Below, one piece after another: positions 16,559 through 25,811 of a stretch of DNA of 64,000 nucleotides (its first letter is position 1; every line of letters begins with the position of its first letter). The DNA comes from Ancrocorticia populi (GTDB taxonomy: Bacteria > Actinomycetota > Actinomycetes > Actinomycetales > Actinomycetaceae): positions 558,001 through 622,000 of the forward strand of contig NZ_QETB01000001.1 of assembly GCF_003123745.1 (NCBI RefSeq). Direction: 5' to 3'. The position numbers and the translations under genes are program-made. The notes below the pieces were generated by a model. That model was not told where the DNA came from, ran no database searches, and was given only the letters and a program-made list of their open reading frames with translations.

Positions 16559-17469
16559 CTTGGTAGTCCTTGCGCCCGATTATTCGTAGGGGCGAGGGCC
16601 AGAATGATAAGTGTGGTGCCAATAGTTGCAAGACCAACCCAGCCAAGAGGCGTGAGCGTCTCGCCTACAATGGCAACCGCGAGTATGGCCGCGACCGCGG
16701 GTTCTGTGAGCGTAATGGTTGTTGCCGTACTGGCTGGAACGCGCGCCAATCCGAACCCGAAGAGCACATAGCCAAGAAACATGGGGATGAGCGCCATGTA
16801 GGTGGCAACAAGGAAGGCCTCACGCGTTGCGATGAGTGGAGCGCCCGTTACAAGGAGCACCGGCATGAGCAGGAGGCCACCGCAGCCGAAAACTGCTCCC
16901 ATTGAGGCGGCTCGGGGGATCCTGAGCTCCATGAGGTGGTGCGCTACCCACGAATAGCTCGCGTAGGTGAATCCGGCGATCAGGCCGAGTCCCACACCCA
17001 GCGCGGTTGTTTCCGCGCTACCTTCCGTGTCTCCCATCCTCGAAACACACAGCATTGCTGAGCCTAGGGCTCCCAGCGATGCCGAGAGCATCCACCACAA
17101 GCTAAGCCGACGCTTCTCCAAATATCGTTCGAGCAAGCCAGAGGCTAGTGGGGCTGAGGCAAGCGACACCACTGAACCGATGGCTACACCCGCATAGTGC
17201 ATGGAACTGTAGAAAGCGAGCGGGTAGATAGCTACGGCAAACGCGCCGAGGATAACCGAGTTGGCGTTCGCGCGGAGCGCGGGCAGAGCTTGCCTAATCG
17301 AGGGAATCGCAATGAGAGCCTGCAGCAATCCACCAATTCCCAATGCTGCGGAACCAATGGCGAGGGGGCCAGCATCGGGGGCGAAGGTTGCCGCCGTACC
17401 AGTTGTACCCCACAGGATAGAAGTGAGTGTGATGGCGGCGATCCCCAGAAGGTTCTGGCGGCTAGTCAT
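16555..17469 (-). CDS. EamA-family (DMT) transporter
   Basis: From ATG 17469 (AGGAG upstream) the 304-residue membrane protein has ten predicted helices arranged as two EamA repeats. The first begins LLGIAAITLTSILWGTTGTA and the second begins near GLGLIAGFTYASYSWVAHHL. The second repeat ends with TATTITLTEPAVAAILAVAI, the conserved TEP motif. Family members export metabolites or amino acids, with unknown substrate here. A longer frame from 17559 exists, but its first 30 residues are not membrane-like and I rejected them. Confidence 0.85.
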   Translation of the reverse strand: MTSRQNLLGIAAITLTSILWGTTGTAATFAPDAGPLAIGSAALGIGGLLQALIAIPSIRQALPALRANANSVILGAFAVAIYPLAFYSSMHYAGVAIGSVVSLASAPLASGLLERYLEKRRLSLWWMLSASLGALGSAMLCVSRMGDTEGSAETTALGVGLGLIAGFTYASYSWVAHHLMELRIPRAASMGAVFGCGGLLLMPVLLVTGAPLIATREAFLVATYMALIPMFLGYVLFGFGLARVPASTATTITLTEPAVAAILAVAIVGETLTPLGWVGLATIGTTLIILALAPTNNRAQGLPS

Positions 17470-17647
17470 TTGGGTCTCCTCTGATCGCCACTCAGAGTAG
17501 CAAGAACGTGGTTTTAGAGCTCTAAGCATCCACAGTGGTGGCGGCGCTGATGTACCCATTGGAATATCCAGCAGTGATAGGTGGTTTCAACCATAGTGGC
17601 GAAACATCGAGTCTCGTCAGAAAAATTAAGCTACAGAGGAGTTATTC

Positions 17648-18331
17648 ATGGGTTCTGAAAAGCGTGTAGTTATTCTTGGTGGTCACGGCAAAGTTGCCCT
17701 GCTGGCTGCTCCGAGGCTTGTAGACGCGGGTTTCTCGGTTGACGCAGTGATACGCAATCCCGAACACAGCAGCGATGTGGCGGAAACCGGGGGTAACCCT
17801 GTTGTACTTGACATGGAACAGGCCAGTACCGAGGAGTTCGCCCGGCTGTTTGAAGGTGCTTATGCGGTTGTCTTCTCTGCCGGTGCGGGTGGCGGCAATC
17901 CTGAGAGAACTAACGCAGTGGATTATGAGGCTGCCTCCCGCGCAATTGATGCAGCGGGTGAGGCGGGCGTCAACAAGTTCGTGATGGTTTCCTATGCCAC
18001 GGTTAACGCCGATTTGGATCGGGTGGACCCGAGCGATTCGTTCTATCCCTACGTGCGCGCTAAGCATGATGCCGACGCTCACCTGCGCGCGAGCGGTCTG
18101 GATTACACGATCCTTGGGCCCGGAATGCTGACGCTCGAACCCGCGACGGAAAAGGTGACGATCGCCGACGCCGCCGGCAAGGTTGACGGTGCTTGGCCCA
18201 CGCAGAACAACGCGACTTCGCGTGCAAACGTGGCCGCAACAATCGCCTACGTGATCGCGAACGGCGCTGCCACGCGTCAGACGGTTAATTTTTACGACGG
18301 CGACACCCCTCTGGCCGCCGCCCTCTCATAA
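17648..18331 (+). CDS. Atypical SDR / NAD(P)H-binding protein
   Basis: The 227-residue protein begins with a Rossmann loop VVILGGHGKVALLAAPRL and continues with NPVVLDMEQAS, VVFSAGAGGG and KFVMVSYATVN. It then has YPYVRAKHDADAHLRASGLD with the YxxxK-like pair and YTILGPGMLT, all features of NAD(P)H-binding atypical SDRs such as YwnB/NmrA-like proteins. The Shine-Dalgarno AGAGGAG precedes the ATG. It may act on small carbonyls or as a redox sensor; the sequence does not decide. Confidence 0.82.
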   Translation: MGSEKRVVILGGHGKVALLAAPRLVDAGFSVDAVIRNPEHSSDVAETGGNPVVLDMEQASTEEFARLFEGAYAVVFSAGAGGGNPERTNAVDYEAASRAIDAAGEAGVNKFVMVSYATVNADLDRVDPSDSFYPYVRAKHDADAHLRASGLDYTILGPGMLTLEPATEKVTIADAAGKVDGAWPTQNNATSRANVAATIAYVIANGAATRQTVNFYDGDTPLAAALS

Positions 18332-18367
18332 CGCGAGCGGCTGAACCGGCGTTCAACGCGAGTGAGT

Positions 18368-18550
18368 TTACCGGTCTACGGTGCGGATTGTCTTGATCAA
18401 TGCAGCGTCCACGGTCAACACCTTCTTAGTGAACGAGCCGTCCGCATAGAACACGAAGTACTCTCCTTCTTGGCGGTACTTCGCAGCTTCTATGGTGTCA
18501 CTGTAAGTGCCGGGAACGGTTAAACCTTCGTTGATTGCATACTTAGCCAT
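18368..18550 (-). CDS. Small conserved-looking hypothetical protein
   Basis: A 60-residue polar protein starting at ATG 18550, with MAKYAINEGLTVPGTYSDTI, then AAKYRQEGEYFVFYADGSFT. It has alternating strand-like segments and no signal peptide or membrane helix. I do not recognise the family. Codon use and amino-acid balance look like real coding sequence, and it does not shadow another gene. Another ATG at 18556 adds two residues. Confidence 0.5.
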   Translation of the reverse strand: MAKYAINEGLTVPGTYSDTIEAAKYRQEGEYFVFYADGSFTKKVLTVDAALIKTIRTVDR

Positions 18551-18701
18551 GACCAAATATTAGCTAGCGGAATCGTGGGTGTCGGTAGAGGGCAATGCCG
18601 ATGCCTGCCTGTACTCCCATGCGCGGCAAAACATGTCGGAGCCCCCTTATACGCTGATCACAACGTTCTAGTCGTCACGGTAAAGGCGGGAGGTGGTTGT
18701 G

Positions 18702-19700
18702 ATGTCGGGTGAGGACTTCTCTCGGGTTGGTGTCCTGCTCGAAGAGCTGGGTGGTGAGTGTCGAACACTAGCCATGGACGAAGGCAATATTACGGATTGC
18801 GCCGAGTTGCTTGAGCGGCTCAAGACTGCCGGAATTGCAATGGACGGTCTTGGAGCAGCACTTATCGGCCGCGTGATCGAACTTCAGTGTAAAGATGCTG
18901 CTGAAGTTCAGAATGGCTGCGCTCCGGACGGTGATGATCCGCACCACCGTGGAAGCGACCCCGGCTGCCACGGAAGTTTGGGCAAAGATCGGACCTTGCT
19001 TAAGCTCGTGGAGCGCACCGGGCGGCAGTCTTACAGAGCCGCGGCCAAGGAGATTCGGCTTTCGAAGTTCGCTGCGGGCTGTTTCCCGATGTTTCTTGAG
19101 GGAATGCGTCAGGGAAAGATCTCGGCGGCGTACATCGAGGTACTTGGCATGGTCGGGCGCACTCAAGCACTTACCGAGCTAGCGCAAGACAATGAGGAGA
19201 TGTTGCTTGAGTGGACGCAGACTCAAGACGTGAAGGAGTTCCGTCGGAGCATCAAGCGATGGGAGCGGGAGAACGGCTTCAAAGCTGCGCGCAAGGCGCG
19301 TGAAGCAGGAGGCCGAGGCAGGCGCGAGAGCCTGCGGCTGTATCCCGAGGATGACGGATATAAGGTTTCGGGCTGGCTCACCGGCGAATCTGGCAGTGTG
19401 GTTATCAGAGCTCTGAGGCAGGAATCCCGAGTGGTGGTCGAGGAGCAAGGTCTTTCTGGCACCACGCGCGGCGCGGGCGAGCATCATACTGGTAGCTCAG
19501 TTGTAGATCTATGGGGGCACGGAGAGCGCAACGCGCGATCACTAGTGAGGATTCTTCGGCGCGTCTTGAAGAACAATCGGCGCTCTTCAGCCGGGCCAGT
19601 GAGCTTCCGCGATACAACGCCAATACGAAGACCAGTACTTTGGGTAGAACCCGAGCGGGACGCCCAGCGAAAACCCAATGTGGCAACGGGATTTGGCTAG
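18702..19700 (+). CDS. DUF222 (13E12-type) protein lacking its HNH nuclease end
   Basis: From ATG 18702 (GGGAGG upstream) the protein has the helical DUF222 body: an N-terminal LLEELGGECRTLAMDE, a central AAKEIRLSKFAAGCFPMFLE, GKISAAYIEVLGM and RESLRLYPEDDGYKVSGWLT. In full-length members a CxxC...H-N-H nuclease domain follows. Here the frame after about residue 250 is Arg-rich without those motifs and ends at 19700. It is probably a C-terminally decayed copy of this abundant actinobacterial family, whose function is unknown. Confidence 0.6.
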   Translation: MSGEDFSRVGVLLEELGGECRTLAMDEGNITDCAELLERLKTAGIAMDGLGAALIGRVIELQCKDAAEVQNGCAPDGDDPHHRGSDPGCHGSLGKDRTLLKLVERTGRQSYRAAAKEIRLSKFAAGCFPMFLEGMRQGKISAAYIEVLGMVGRTQALTELAQDNEEMLLEWTQTQDVKEFRRSIKRWERENGFKAARKAREAGGRGRRESLRLYPEDDGYKVSGWLTGESGSVVIRALRQESRVVVEEQGLSGTTRGAGEHHTGSSVVDLWGHGERNARSLVRILRRVLKNNRRSSAGPVSFRDTTPIRRPVLWVEPERDAQRKPNVATGFG

Positions 19701-19731
19701 TAATCGGTTGGTGGGTTGCGTGGGTGGGAAG

Positions 19732-19765
19732 CGTCGTCGTCGGTAATAATTTGGCGACGACGACG
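19732..19765. repeat. Inverted repeat CGTCGTCGTCG / CGACGACGACG
   Basis: Arms at 19732-19742 and 19755-19765 are perfect complements around a 12-base AT-rich loop (GTAATAATTTGG). It follows the decayed DUF222 gene and could end its transcript, though no T-run follows. The repeat unit GTCGTCG also recurs elsewhere in the window. Confidence 0.5.
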
Positions 19766-19785
19766 GGGCCTCTTCCCTCTCTCGC

Positions 19786-19800
19786 GATTTATCATAAATC
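19786..19800. promoter_or_regulatory. Perfect AT-rich palindrome upstream of hcp
   Basis: GATTTAT (19786-19792) and ATAAATC (19794-19800) mirror each other around one C. It lies about 100 bases upstream of the hcp start at 19902 in an otherwise GC-rich region and is a candidate operator for nitrosative-stress control; which regulator binds is unknown. Confidence 0.45.
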
Positions 19801-19901
19801 CTGCTCGAAGGTAGACTCCTTTCTATTAGCACGAGAAAGACCGTGTTAAATACCAGCAAAGTCGATGGTTGTGCTCCGGCGATGCTGGAGAAAGGAAAAA
19901 C

Positions 19902-21587
19902 GTGTTCTGTTACCAATGCGAACAGGCGGACCGTTCTGGCCCGATCCCCGGATGCTCACTGATCCGGGGAACCTGCGGAAAGGACGAAACCACGTCCGCT
20001 CTGCAAGATCTACTTATCTATCAGCTCAAGGGCGTTGCTGATTATGCTGCACACGCCCGTTCAGTTGGGGCGGGGGATGATGAGGCGGCTGGATTTCTGG
20101 CGTTTGCCATGTTCACCACCCTGACCAACGTGAACTTCAGCCAGACGAGGTTTGTCGAATTCATTCGTCAGGCCGATCAGTACAAGACCCGACTTAAGGA
20201 GAGCTACGAAGAGGCCGCCTTGAAGAGCGGATCTAAACCCGAAGTGCTCAGCGGGCCAGCCGAGTTCACACCCGCTGCAACTACCGAGGGACTCGAAGAA
20301 CAAGCCGCATCTTTGGGAATCCTCGCCGGGATCGACGAAGTTGGGCCGGACGTAATTGGCTTGCGCGCTCTGAACCTATATGGCTTGAAGGGAATCTGCG
20401 CCTACATTCACCATGCTGAAGTCATGGGTTATACGGACTCCGGCATCTATAAGGACCTAGAGGATGCCCTTGTGTACCTCGGGACCGATCCGTCCGATAT
20501 TGAGGATCTTCTCGAACACGCGCTGGGCCTAGGACGCACCAATCTGGCCGTGCTGGACATGCTCAATCGGGCGAATAGCGGGTCGTTCGGGACTCCGTCG
20601 CCCACCACCGTGCGAACCACGCCCGTTAAGGGCCACGCGGTCCTCATCTCGGGCCACGATTTCCCCGGACTCAAGGCGCTGCTGGAACAGACCGAGGGCA
20701 CTGGGATTAACGTTTACACCCACGGCGAGATGCTGCCAGCTCACGGCTATCCCGAACTTCGCAAGTACCCGCACCTCGTGGGTAACTACGGGGGAGCATG
20801 GCAGGACCAGCAGACGGACTTCGCCAATTTCCCGGGTCCGATCATTATGACGAGCAACTGCATGATTGAACCTCGCCAAGCCTATAAGCACCACATCTAC
20901 ACGAACGGACCTGTGGGGTGGCCAGGCGTTCGCCATATCGCCGATCACGATTTTTCCGAGGTTATTCGGGCGGCGCTCGCGCTTCCTGGCTATGTCAGCA
21001 CAGAGGAGGCGAAGGAGATTCCCGTAGGCTTCGGCCACGACGCCGTTCTTCAGTTGTCAGACGAGGTCCTAGACGCCGTTCATTCCGGCCGCCTCAAGCG
21101 GATCTTTGTCATGGGTGGCTGCGATGGTGCCTCGCCAGGGCGGAATTATTTCCGCGACTACGCCGAGGCAGTCCCGGATGAAGCACTCATCTTGACCATG
21201 GGATGCGCCAAGTATCGCTTCAATGATCTGAACTTTGGGGAGCTGAACCTTTCGGGGAATGTTGATGTTCCGAGACTTCTTGATGTGGGGCAGTGCAACG
21301 ATTCGTACTCTGCGGTCCGGATTGCCATGGCCCTTGCGGACGCTCTGGGATGCGAGGTCAACGATCTACCGTTGACCATGGTGCTCAGCTGGTTCGAGCA
21401 GAAGGCCGTTGCGGTCCTGTTGACTCTGCTTGCGCTGGGGATTCGGAATATCAACCTTGGCCCCACGCTGCCCGCATTCCTCACTCCGGCCGCGATTGAC
21501 ATCGTTGTGGAGCGCTTTGGGTTGCATCTCATTGGTGATGACCCGCTCTCTGACCTGAACAATGCCATGGCGGGAGCTGCCTCATGA
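19902..21587 (+). CDS. hcp: Hybrid cluster protein Hcp (hydroxylamine/NO reductase)
   Basis: GTG 19902 (AAAGG upstream) gives the family start MFCYQCEQ. The N-terminal cysteines C3, C6, C18 and C25 have spacing CX2CX11CX6C, which family knowledge links to the E. coli-type Hcp with a [2Fe-2S] cluster. Hybrid-cluster ligand segments follow: [50 protein letters not shown] and [11 protein letters not shown]. Hcp reduces NO or hydroxylamine under low oxygen. The stop overlaps the reductase gene start as ATGA. A TTG at 19869 would add 11 residues and is unlikely. Confidence 0.95.
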   Translation: MFCYQCEQADRSGPIPGCSLIRGTCGKDETTSALQDLLIYQLKGVADYAAHARSVGAGDDEAAGFLAFAMFTTLTNVNFSQTRFVEFIRQADQYKTRLKESYEEAALKSGSKPEVLSGPAEFTPAATTEGLEEQAASLGILAGIDEVGPDVIGLRALNLYGLKGICAYIHHAEVMGYTDSGIYKDLEDALVYLGTDPSDIEDLLEHALGLGRTNLAVLDMLNRANSGSFGTPSPTTVRTTPVKGHAVLISGHDFPGLKALLEQTEGTGINVYTHGEMLPAHGYPELRKYPHLVGNYGGAWQDQQTDFANFPGPIIMTSNCMIEPRQAYKHHIYTNGPVGWPGVRHIADHDFSEVIRAALALPGYVSTEEAKEIPVGFGHDAVLQLSDEVLDAVHSGRLKRIFVMGGCDGASPGRNYFRDYAEAVPDEALILTMGCAKYRFNDLNFGELNLSGNVDVPRLLDVGQCNDSYSAVRIAMALADALGCEVNDLPLTMVLSWFEQKAVAVLLTLLALGIRNINLGPTLPAFLTPAAIDIVVERFGLHLIGDDPLSDLNNAMAGAAS

Positions 21588-22621
21588 GCACTAGCTATAC
21601 CCATTCCCTCACCACGTCCGACGGCACTCACCTGACATTGCAGGGCGGACCAGAATCTTCCATTATTGAAGCTGCCGAGGAGGCCGGAATGCTCCTGCCC
21701 TCCTCCTGTCGGGCTGGAAATTGCGGAGCGTGCCACGCCCATGCCGAAGGACAATATCGGCTGGGCGATCATGCGAAGACAGTTCTTGACGATGAGGCAG
21801 AGGTGGCTGGCGACGTGCTGCTGTGCCGGACTTATCCCGAAGGCCCCCTCAACATCAGGCTGCCCTACGAGCAGGGCCGGATCATTTCTGGCAAGATTCC
21901 CGAGCGGCGTGCCACTGTCAAAATGTGCGAGGAGACCGCCGAGGACACCATTCATTTGGCGCTCGAACTGGGGCCGGGTGAGGACGGTGCGCTCGGATGC
22001 GAGTTCGATCCCGGCCAGTTCCTTGAACTGACGATTCCTGGAACCGCGACTAGGCGGTCCTATTCGCTAGCTAACTGCCCGAATTGGGACGGCACGGCCG
22101 AACTGTTCATTAAGCTGCGTGAGGGCGGCGAGTTTTCCGAGTTCTTGGGCGGCGTGAGCGCCGGGCAAGAGATTGATGTGCGAGGCCCTCAGGGAGCTTT
22201 CGGTATTCGTGATACAGGGATTCGGCCGCGGTGGTTCATCGCGGGTGGCACGGGGCTTTCTCCACTACTGTCGATGTTGCGGCACATGGCGGACTGGGGC
22301 GAATCACATCCTGCCGAGCTCTGGTTTGGTGTTCAAACCGAGGAGGAAATCTTCGGGACGGACGTCATGGAGGACATCGCCGCGAGCATGCCCGGGTTCA
22401 GGTACGAAGTATTTGTGGGTGAGCCTACTAAGGGCTGGACTGGTGCAGTGGGAACTCCGCTGGACCGTTTGGCCACAGAGCTGGCTGAATCGCCCGCACC
22501 ACCGGACATCTACGTGTGTGGGCCGCCAGGAATGGTTTCCGCCACCAAGAAAATCGTGGAGCAAGCTGGGCTCCCCGAGGAACGAGTAATCGTGGAGAGC
22601 TTCGCGCCCTCCTCCAGCTAA
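21584..22621 (+). CDS. hcr: NADH-dependent Hcp reductase (2Fe-2S ferredoxin-FAD oxidoreductase)
   Basis: The 345-residue protein has an N-terminal plant-type [2Fe-2S] domain ([17 protein letters not shown] and a distal LLCRTYP cysteine), followed by an FAD domain ([10 protein letters not shown]) and an NAD domain ([15 protein letters not shown], then VCGPPGMV). E. coli Hcr carries its iron-sulphur domain at the other end, so this is the NADH oxidoreductase layout found in phenol hydroxylase-type reductases. Coupling to hcp by a four-base overlap makes electron supply to Hcp its likely role. A strong hairpin follows at 22637. Confidence 0.88.
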   Translation: MSTSYTHSLTTSDGTHLTLQGGPESSIIEAAEEAGMLLPSSCRAGNCGACHAHAEGQYRLGDHAKTVLDDEAEVAGDVLLCRTYPEGPLNIRLPYEQGRIISGKIPERRATVKMCEETAEDTIHLALELGPGEDGALGCEFDPGQFLELTIPGTATRRSYSLANCPNWDGTAELFIKLREGGEFSEFLGGVSAGQEIDVRGPQGAFGIRDTGIRPRWFIAGGTGLSPLLSMLRHMADWGESHPAELWFGVQTEEEIFGTDVMEDIAASMPGFRYEVFVGEPTKGWTGAVGTPLDRLATELAESPAPPDIYVCGPPGMVSATKKIVEQAGLPEERVIVESFAPSSS

Positions 22622-22636
22622 GTCAAGGCTCTGGCT

Positions 22637-22673
22637 GAGGGTCCTCTCTACTAACGCGGTAGAGAGGGCCCTC
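22637..22673. terminator. Hairpin between convergent hcr and fes-like genes
   Basis: Arms GAGGGTCCTCTCTAC (22637-22651) and GTAGAGAGGGCCCTC (22659-22673) form a 15-bp stem with one G-T wobble and a seven-base loop. It sits 16 bases after the hcr stop and abuts the end of the opposing esterase gene, so it can serve both strands. No T-run follows. Confidence 0.7.
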
Positions 22674-23993
22674 CTAAGAGTTGGACGCCAGCATTTCACC
22701 GAGGGTTTCGATCAGGCTGGCCCGCCACCATGCCCAATCGTGGCCTCCCCATACATCATCAACTCGAATGTGAGAGCCCGAATGCGCTTGGAGCGTTCTG
22801 GCAAGCGATTCGGCACCGCTGAGCATCTGGCCCTCGAAGTGACCTGCTTGTAGGACGATATCTAGGGCGCTAGAAGCAAGCAGCGGCTCCGACACATCGA
22901 ACCTCCACAGGGAAGGAGACTGAGCGATTACGCGCCCGATCCTTCCCTCCGCTAGAGCGGCCGCCCACAGCGCTCCTATTCCGCCAAGGCTTTGACCTGA
23001 CACCACGGTGTCAGCGGGAAGTTTAGAGATACTAGGCAGTCTTTCCCGTAGATCTGTGACGAGGTGGCGTGCAACGAACTCGGCTTGGCCAGCCGGAACA
23101 CCAAGTTGTTCCCAACGGGAGTCGGTATCTCGTGAATCTATCATCGCCACATGGAGTGGCGGGAGCTGGCCCGAGAGAATCATCGAGTCCAGAGTGGCTG
23201 GCAGATCCATGTTATTGAGCCATGTTTGACCGTCGAACAGAACAAGTAGTGGCGTGGGCGTTGCTGGCACAGAGTCAGGGCAGTAGAGCCACACACGTTG
23301 GCCAAGCCACCGATCGCTCGCCGGATAGGTGAGTTCCCTAATCTTCGAGGAAGAGGGGAGTTCTGGGGCCGCGAAGTGTCCTAGAGCCGCCAGCGGCCCT
23401 TCCGCGAGCGAGCTTTCGCCGTTTGCCCCGCCGATCCTCTTCTTACACCGAGCATCGAGCTCCCCAGCCATTGCCGCCCTGCGCGCAGCGAAACGATCCC
23501 CGGAGGCTCGCCACGGGGGAGTATCCCCACCGCTCTGAGGCGGTGACCAAATGGAGATACGGTATGAAGCTCTCCATGAGGCAGGAAGCCGCCACGTCAA
23601 TGTCCACAGGTCTGAGCCTTCCAAATGAGTCATCTCATTCGGCGATGGATCATGATGGTTGAACAGGCCGTTGGCCCAGAGCAACACCGCGGACGCCTCC
23701 GGGGTTTCCACGACCCACGTGTAGTCACGGAGGCTGTCAGCATGGGAGCGGGCCGGATCAGTACCGGCACCAGCGCCAGCCACGATTGGGTTTTGCTGGG
23801 CGAGGAGTGCAGCCGTGATTGCGGCACGTGCGCTGGCCCCGGCGCGCGCCCACCGCACCTCAAGCGCGCCTTGCACGCGCGGTACGGCTCCGTCGTGATC
23901 GGGCACGTTAGCTACGCGTTCTAAGTGTTCATTCCCGTAGCAATCGGTCCAGACTTTAGGGCTACGGCCTCCGAGTTGATACGTGGGTGTCAC
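22674..23993 (-). CDS. Fes-like enterobactin/catecholate siderophore esterase
   Basis: The 439-residue cytoplasmic protein has an N-terminal beta-sandwich of the enterochelin-esterase kind (NEMTHLEGSDLWTLTWRLPA) and a C-terminal alpha/beta hydrolase with VLFDGQTWLN, nucleophile S in VVSGQSLGGIGALWAA and the catalytic His in VWGGHDWAWWR. It would cut the trilactone of an imported ferric catecholate to release iron. GTG 23993 overlaps the stop of the siderophore-interacting protein (GTGA). It is the last gene of the iron-box-led operon. Confidence 0.87.
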   Translation of the reverse strand: MTPTYQLGGRSPKVWTDCYGNEHLERVANVPDHDGAVPRVQGALEVRWARAGASARAAITAALLAQQNPIVAGAGAGTDPARSHADSLRDYTWVVETPEASAVLLWANGLFNHHDPSPNEMTHLEGSDLWTLTWRLPASWRASYRISIWSPPQSGGDTPPWRASGDRFAARRAAMAGELDARCKKRIGGANGESSLAEGPLAALGHFAAPELPSSSKIRELTYPASDRWLGQRVWLYCPDSVPATPTPLLVLFDGQTWLNNMDLPATLDSMILSGQLPPLHVAMIDSRDTDSRWEQLGVPAGQAEFVARHLVTDLRERLPSISKLPADTVVSGQSLGGIGALWAAALAEGRIGRVIAQSPSLWRFDVSEPLLASSALDIVLQAGHFEGQMLSGAESLARTLQAHSGSHIRVDDVWGGHDWAWWRASLIETLGEMLASNS

Positions 23994-24898
23994 CCTCGTG
24001 CAAGTAGTGAGCGAACAGAATCTTTCGCGAGTGGGGCGTGTGAATCTAGCATGACCATCGATTCGTCACTCACGCGATCGTGATTGGAGCTATCGGCATA
24101 CGCCGTTTCAGTGGCGCCTTGATGCCAGTATCCGATAATGAGAAGATTTCGGCGCGGAACGCCAAGGCTGCGGACCCGCTTCCGGAGATCGCGCACTACC
24201 CGCGCCTCGGCGCCAGCCCAAATGAATACATCTTCATAAGGCGTCGGAATCTCGAGCTTAAGGGCCTCATCAAGCAGCAGGGTGGATCGCCCGGGTGGTA
24301 CGTCGCCGCGGTGAATCCAGCGCACCTCGACTCCAGCGGGTGCGGTCACTGGCAGCTGGTCTTCTTCTCCCGCCACCTCGATCAGCGCAACTCCGCGCTG
24401 GTTGGCAGGAAGGTCCTCAAGAATCTGGAGCGTGGCTGGCAAACCGGTGTCATCGGCTACGAGTGCAATCCACGGGCTCGCCGCTGGGAGCCTGCCGCCA
24501 CCGCCGGGCACTGCGAGCATGCTGCCAGCTTGGGCGTCTTCCACCCATGAGGATGCGAGTCCATCGCTGCCGTGGCGGACGAAATCAATGTCCATCCACC
24601 CCTCTTCAGTGTTGTAGTTACGCACGGTGTATGTGCGAACGCGGGGCTTCAACTTGGGAAACACTTTGGCAAGTGCTTCGGGGCCGGACTGAGCAGCCGC
24701 CATGATTGATTGAAGAGACAGCTCGCCTTCGGACTCTGGGAAGAACAGCTTGATGTTCGGAATACGGGGCTTTGATAGGTAGGTGACAACGCCGGGCCCG
24801 GCGAAGCGCACTCGCCGCATCCGAGGAGCAATATCGCTCAGGCTTTGGACGGTGATGACCGTAGGAAGATCTGGGTCCAAGTGAATGTGATGGGACAC
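23990..24898 (-). CDS. Siderophore-interacting protein (SIP), NADPH/FAD ferric reductase
   Basis: The 302-residue protein has an FAD-binding barrel with VRTYTVRNYN (the R-x-Y-T/S-x-R flavin motif), IDFVRHGSDGLASSWVEDAQ typical of the SIP/ViuB family, and a C-terminal NAD(P)H domain ending FIWAGAEARVVRDLRK. Such enzymes reduce siderophore-bound Fe3+ in the cytoplasm. Its placement between the ATPase and the esterase completes an import-and-release pathway. The ATG at 24898 has AAAAGGAGAAAAC upstream. Confidence 0.9.
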   Translation of the reverse strand: MSHHIHLDPDLPTVITVQSLSDIAPRMRRVRFAGPGVVTYLSKPRIPNIKLFFPESEGELSLQSIMAAAQSGPEALAKVFPKLKPRVRTYTVRNYNTEEGWMDIDFVRHGSDGLASSWVEDAQAGSMLAVPGGGGRLPAASPWIALVADDTGLPATLQILEDLPANQRGVALIEVAGEEDQLPVTAPAGVEVRWIHRGDVPPGRSTLLLDEALKLEIPTPYEDVFIWAGAEARVVRDLRKRVRSLGVPRRNLLIIGYWHQGATETAYADSSNHDRVSDESMVMLDSHAPLAKDSVRSLLARG

Positions 24899-24924
24899 GT
24901 TTTCTCCTTTTGGAACGGGTTGTC

Positions 24925-25776
24925 CTATGAAATCTTCGAGACCGGTACTTCGAGGAAGTCCTCTGTGATATTGGGATTGGAGGAGAGCCCATCATCATCG
25001 GTAGGGACAATCATGGGCCGGCCGGTGGCGGGATCCGGGAAGCACATACAGCTGATTCCATAGACTTCGCCGATAAGTTCGGCGGTCACGATATCTTCTG
25101 GAGCGCCGTGAGCCACCACCTTGCCATCCGCCATCACAACCAAGTGTGTAGCGAATCGGAACGCAAGGTTGAGATCGTGGAGCACCGCCACCAGCGTGTA
25201 TCCGTCCCGGTGGAGTTTTCTGCACAGTCTCAAGACCTCAAGCTGATGCGTAATGTCTAGGAATGTTGTTGGCTCATCCAGCAGCAGGAGGGGAGTCTCT
25301 TGTGCCAGAACAAGGGAGAGCCACACGCGTTGCCGCTGGCCACCGGACAGCTCTTCGACCCGCCTTGAGGCGAGGTCAGAAACACCGGTGGCGGCGAGGG
25401 CGTTGGTGACGGCGTCGTCGTCGGCTGAAGACCATTGGCGAAACAGAGTCTGGTGTGGGAAACGGCCTCGCGCAACCAGATCTTGGACGGTGATGCCGGA
25501 AGGACTCGTGGATGTTTGCGGGAGTAGGCCAAGACGCCTGGCGATCACCTTCGAATCGATCTCGCGGATGTCGCGGCCGTCCAGAATGACGCTGCCGGTA
25601 TCTGGAGGCAACAGGCGAGCAAGAGCCCGGAGCAGAGTGGATTTGCCGCATGCGTTCGGGCCAATGATCACGGTGAATGAGCCATCCGGTACCTCGACGT
25701 CCAGATGGCGGGAGACAGGTTCGCCGCCATAACCGAGCGTGAGGTCCACGCCCTGAAGTGAAGAGATCGGCGTCAT
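24925..25776 (-). CDS. Iron-siderophore ABC transporter ATP-binding protein (FepC-like)
   Basis: From ATG 25776 the 283-residue ATPase shows Walker A GPNACGKSTLLRAL, the signature ELSGGQRQRVWLSL, Walker B LLLLDEPTTFLD and the switch His in VAVLHDLN, in the FecE/FhuC/FepC pattern. A C-terminal MCFPDPATGRPMIVP segment is typical of FepC relatives. It drives the two FecCD permeases encoded just upstream. The open frame extends to 26235 inside the permease gene, but that extension is antisense-like and I excluded it. Confidence 0.93.
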   Translation of the reverse strand: MTPISSLQGVDLTLGYGGEPVSRHLDVEVPDGSFTVIIGPNACGKSTLLRALARLLPPDTGSVILDGRDIREIDSKVIARRLGLLPQTSTSPSGITVQDLVARGRFPHQTLFRQWSSADDDAVTNALAATGVSDLASRRVEELSGGQRQRVWLSLVLAQETPLLLLDEPTTFLDITHQLEVLRLCRKLHRDGYTLVAVLHDLNLAFRFATHLVVMADGKVVAHGAPEDIVTAELIGEVYGISCMCFPDPATGRPMIVPTDDDGLSSNPNITEDFLEVPVSKIS

Positions 25777-25811
25777 GAAGCACTGCCTTTCTGAGTAGCA
25801 AGTTTCAAGGT

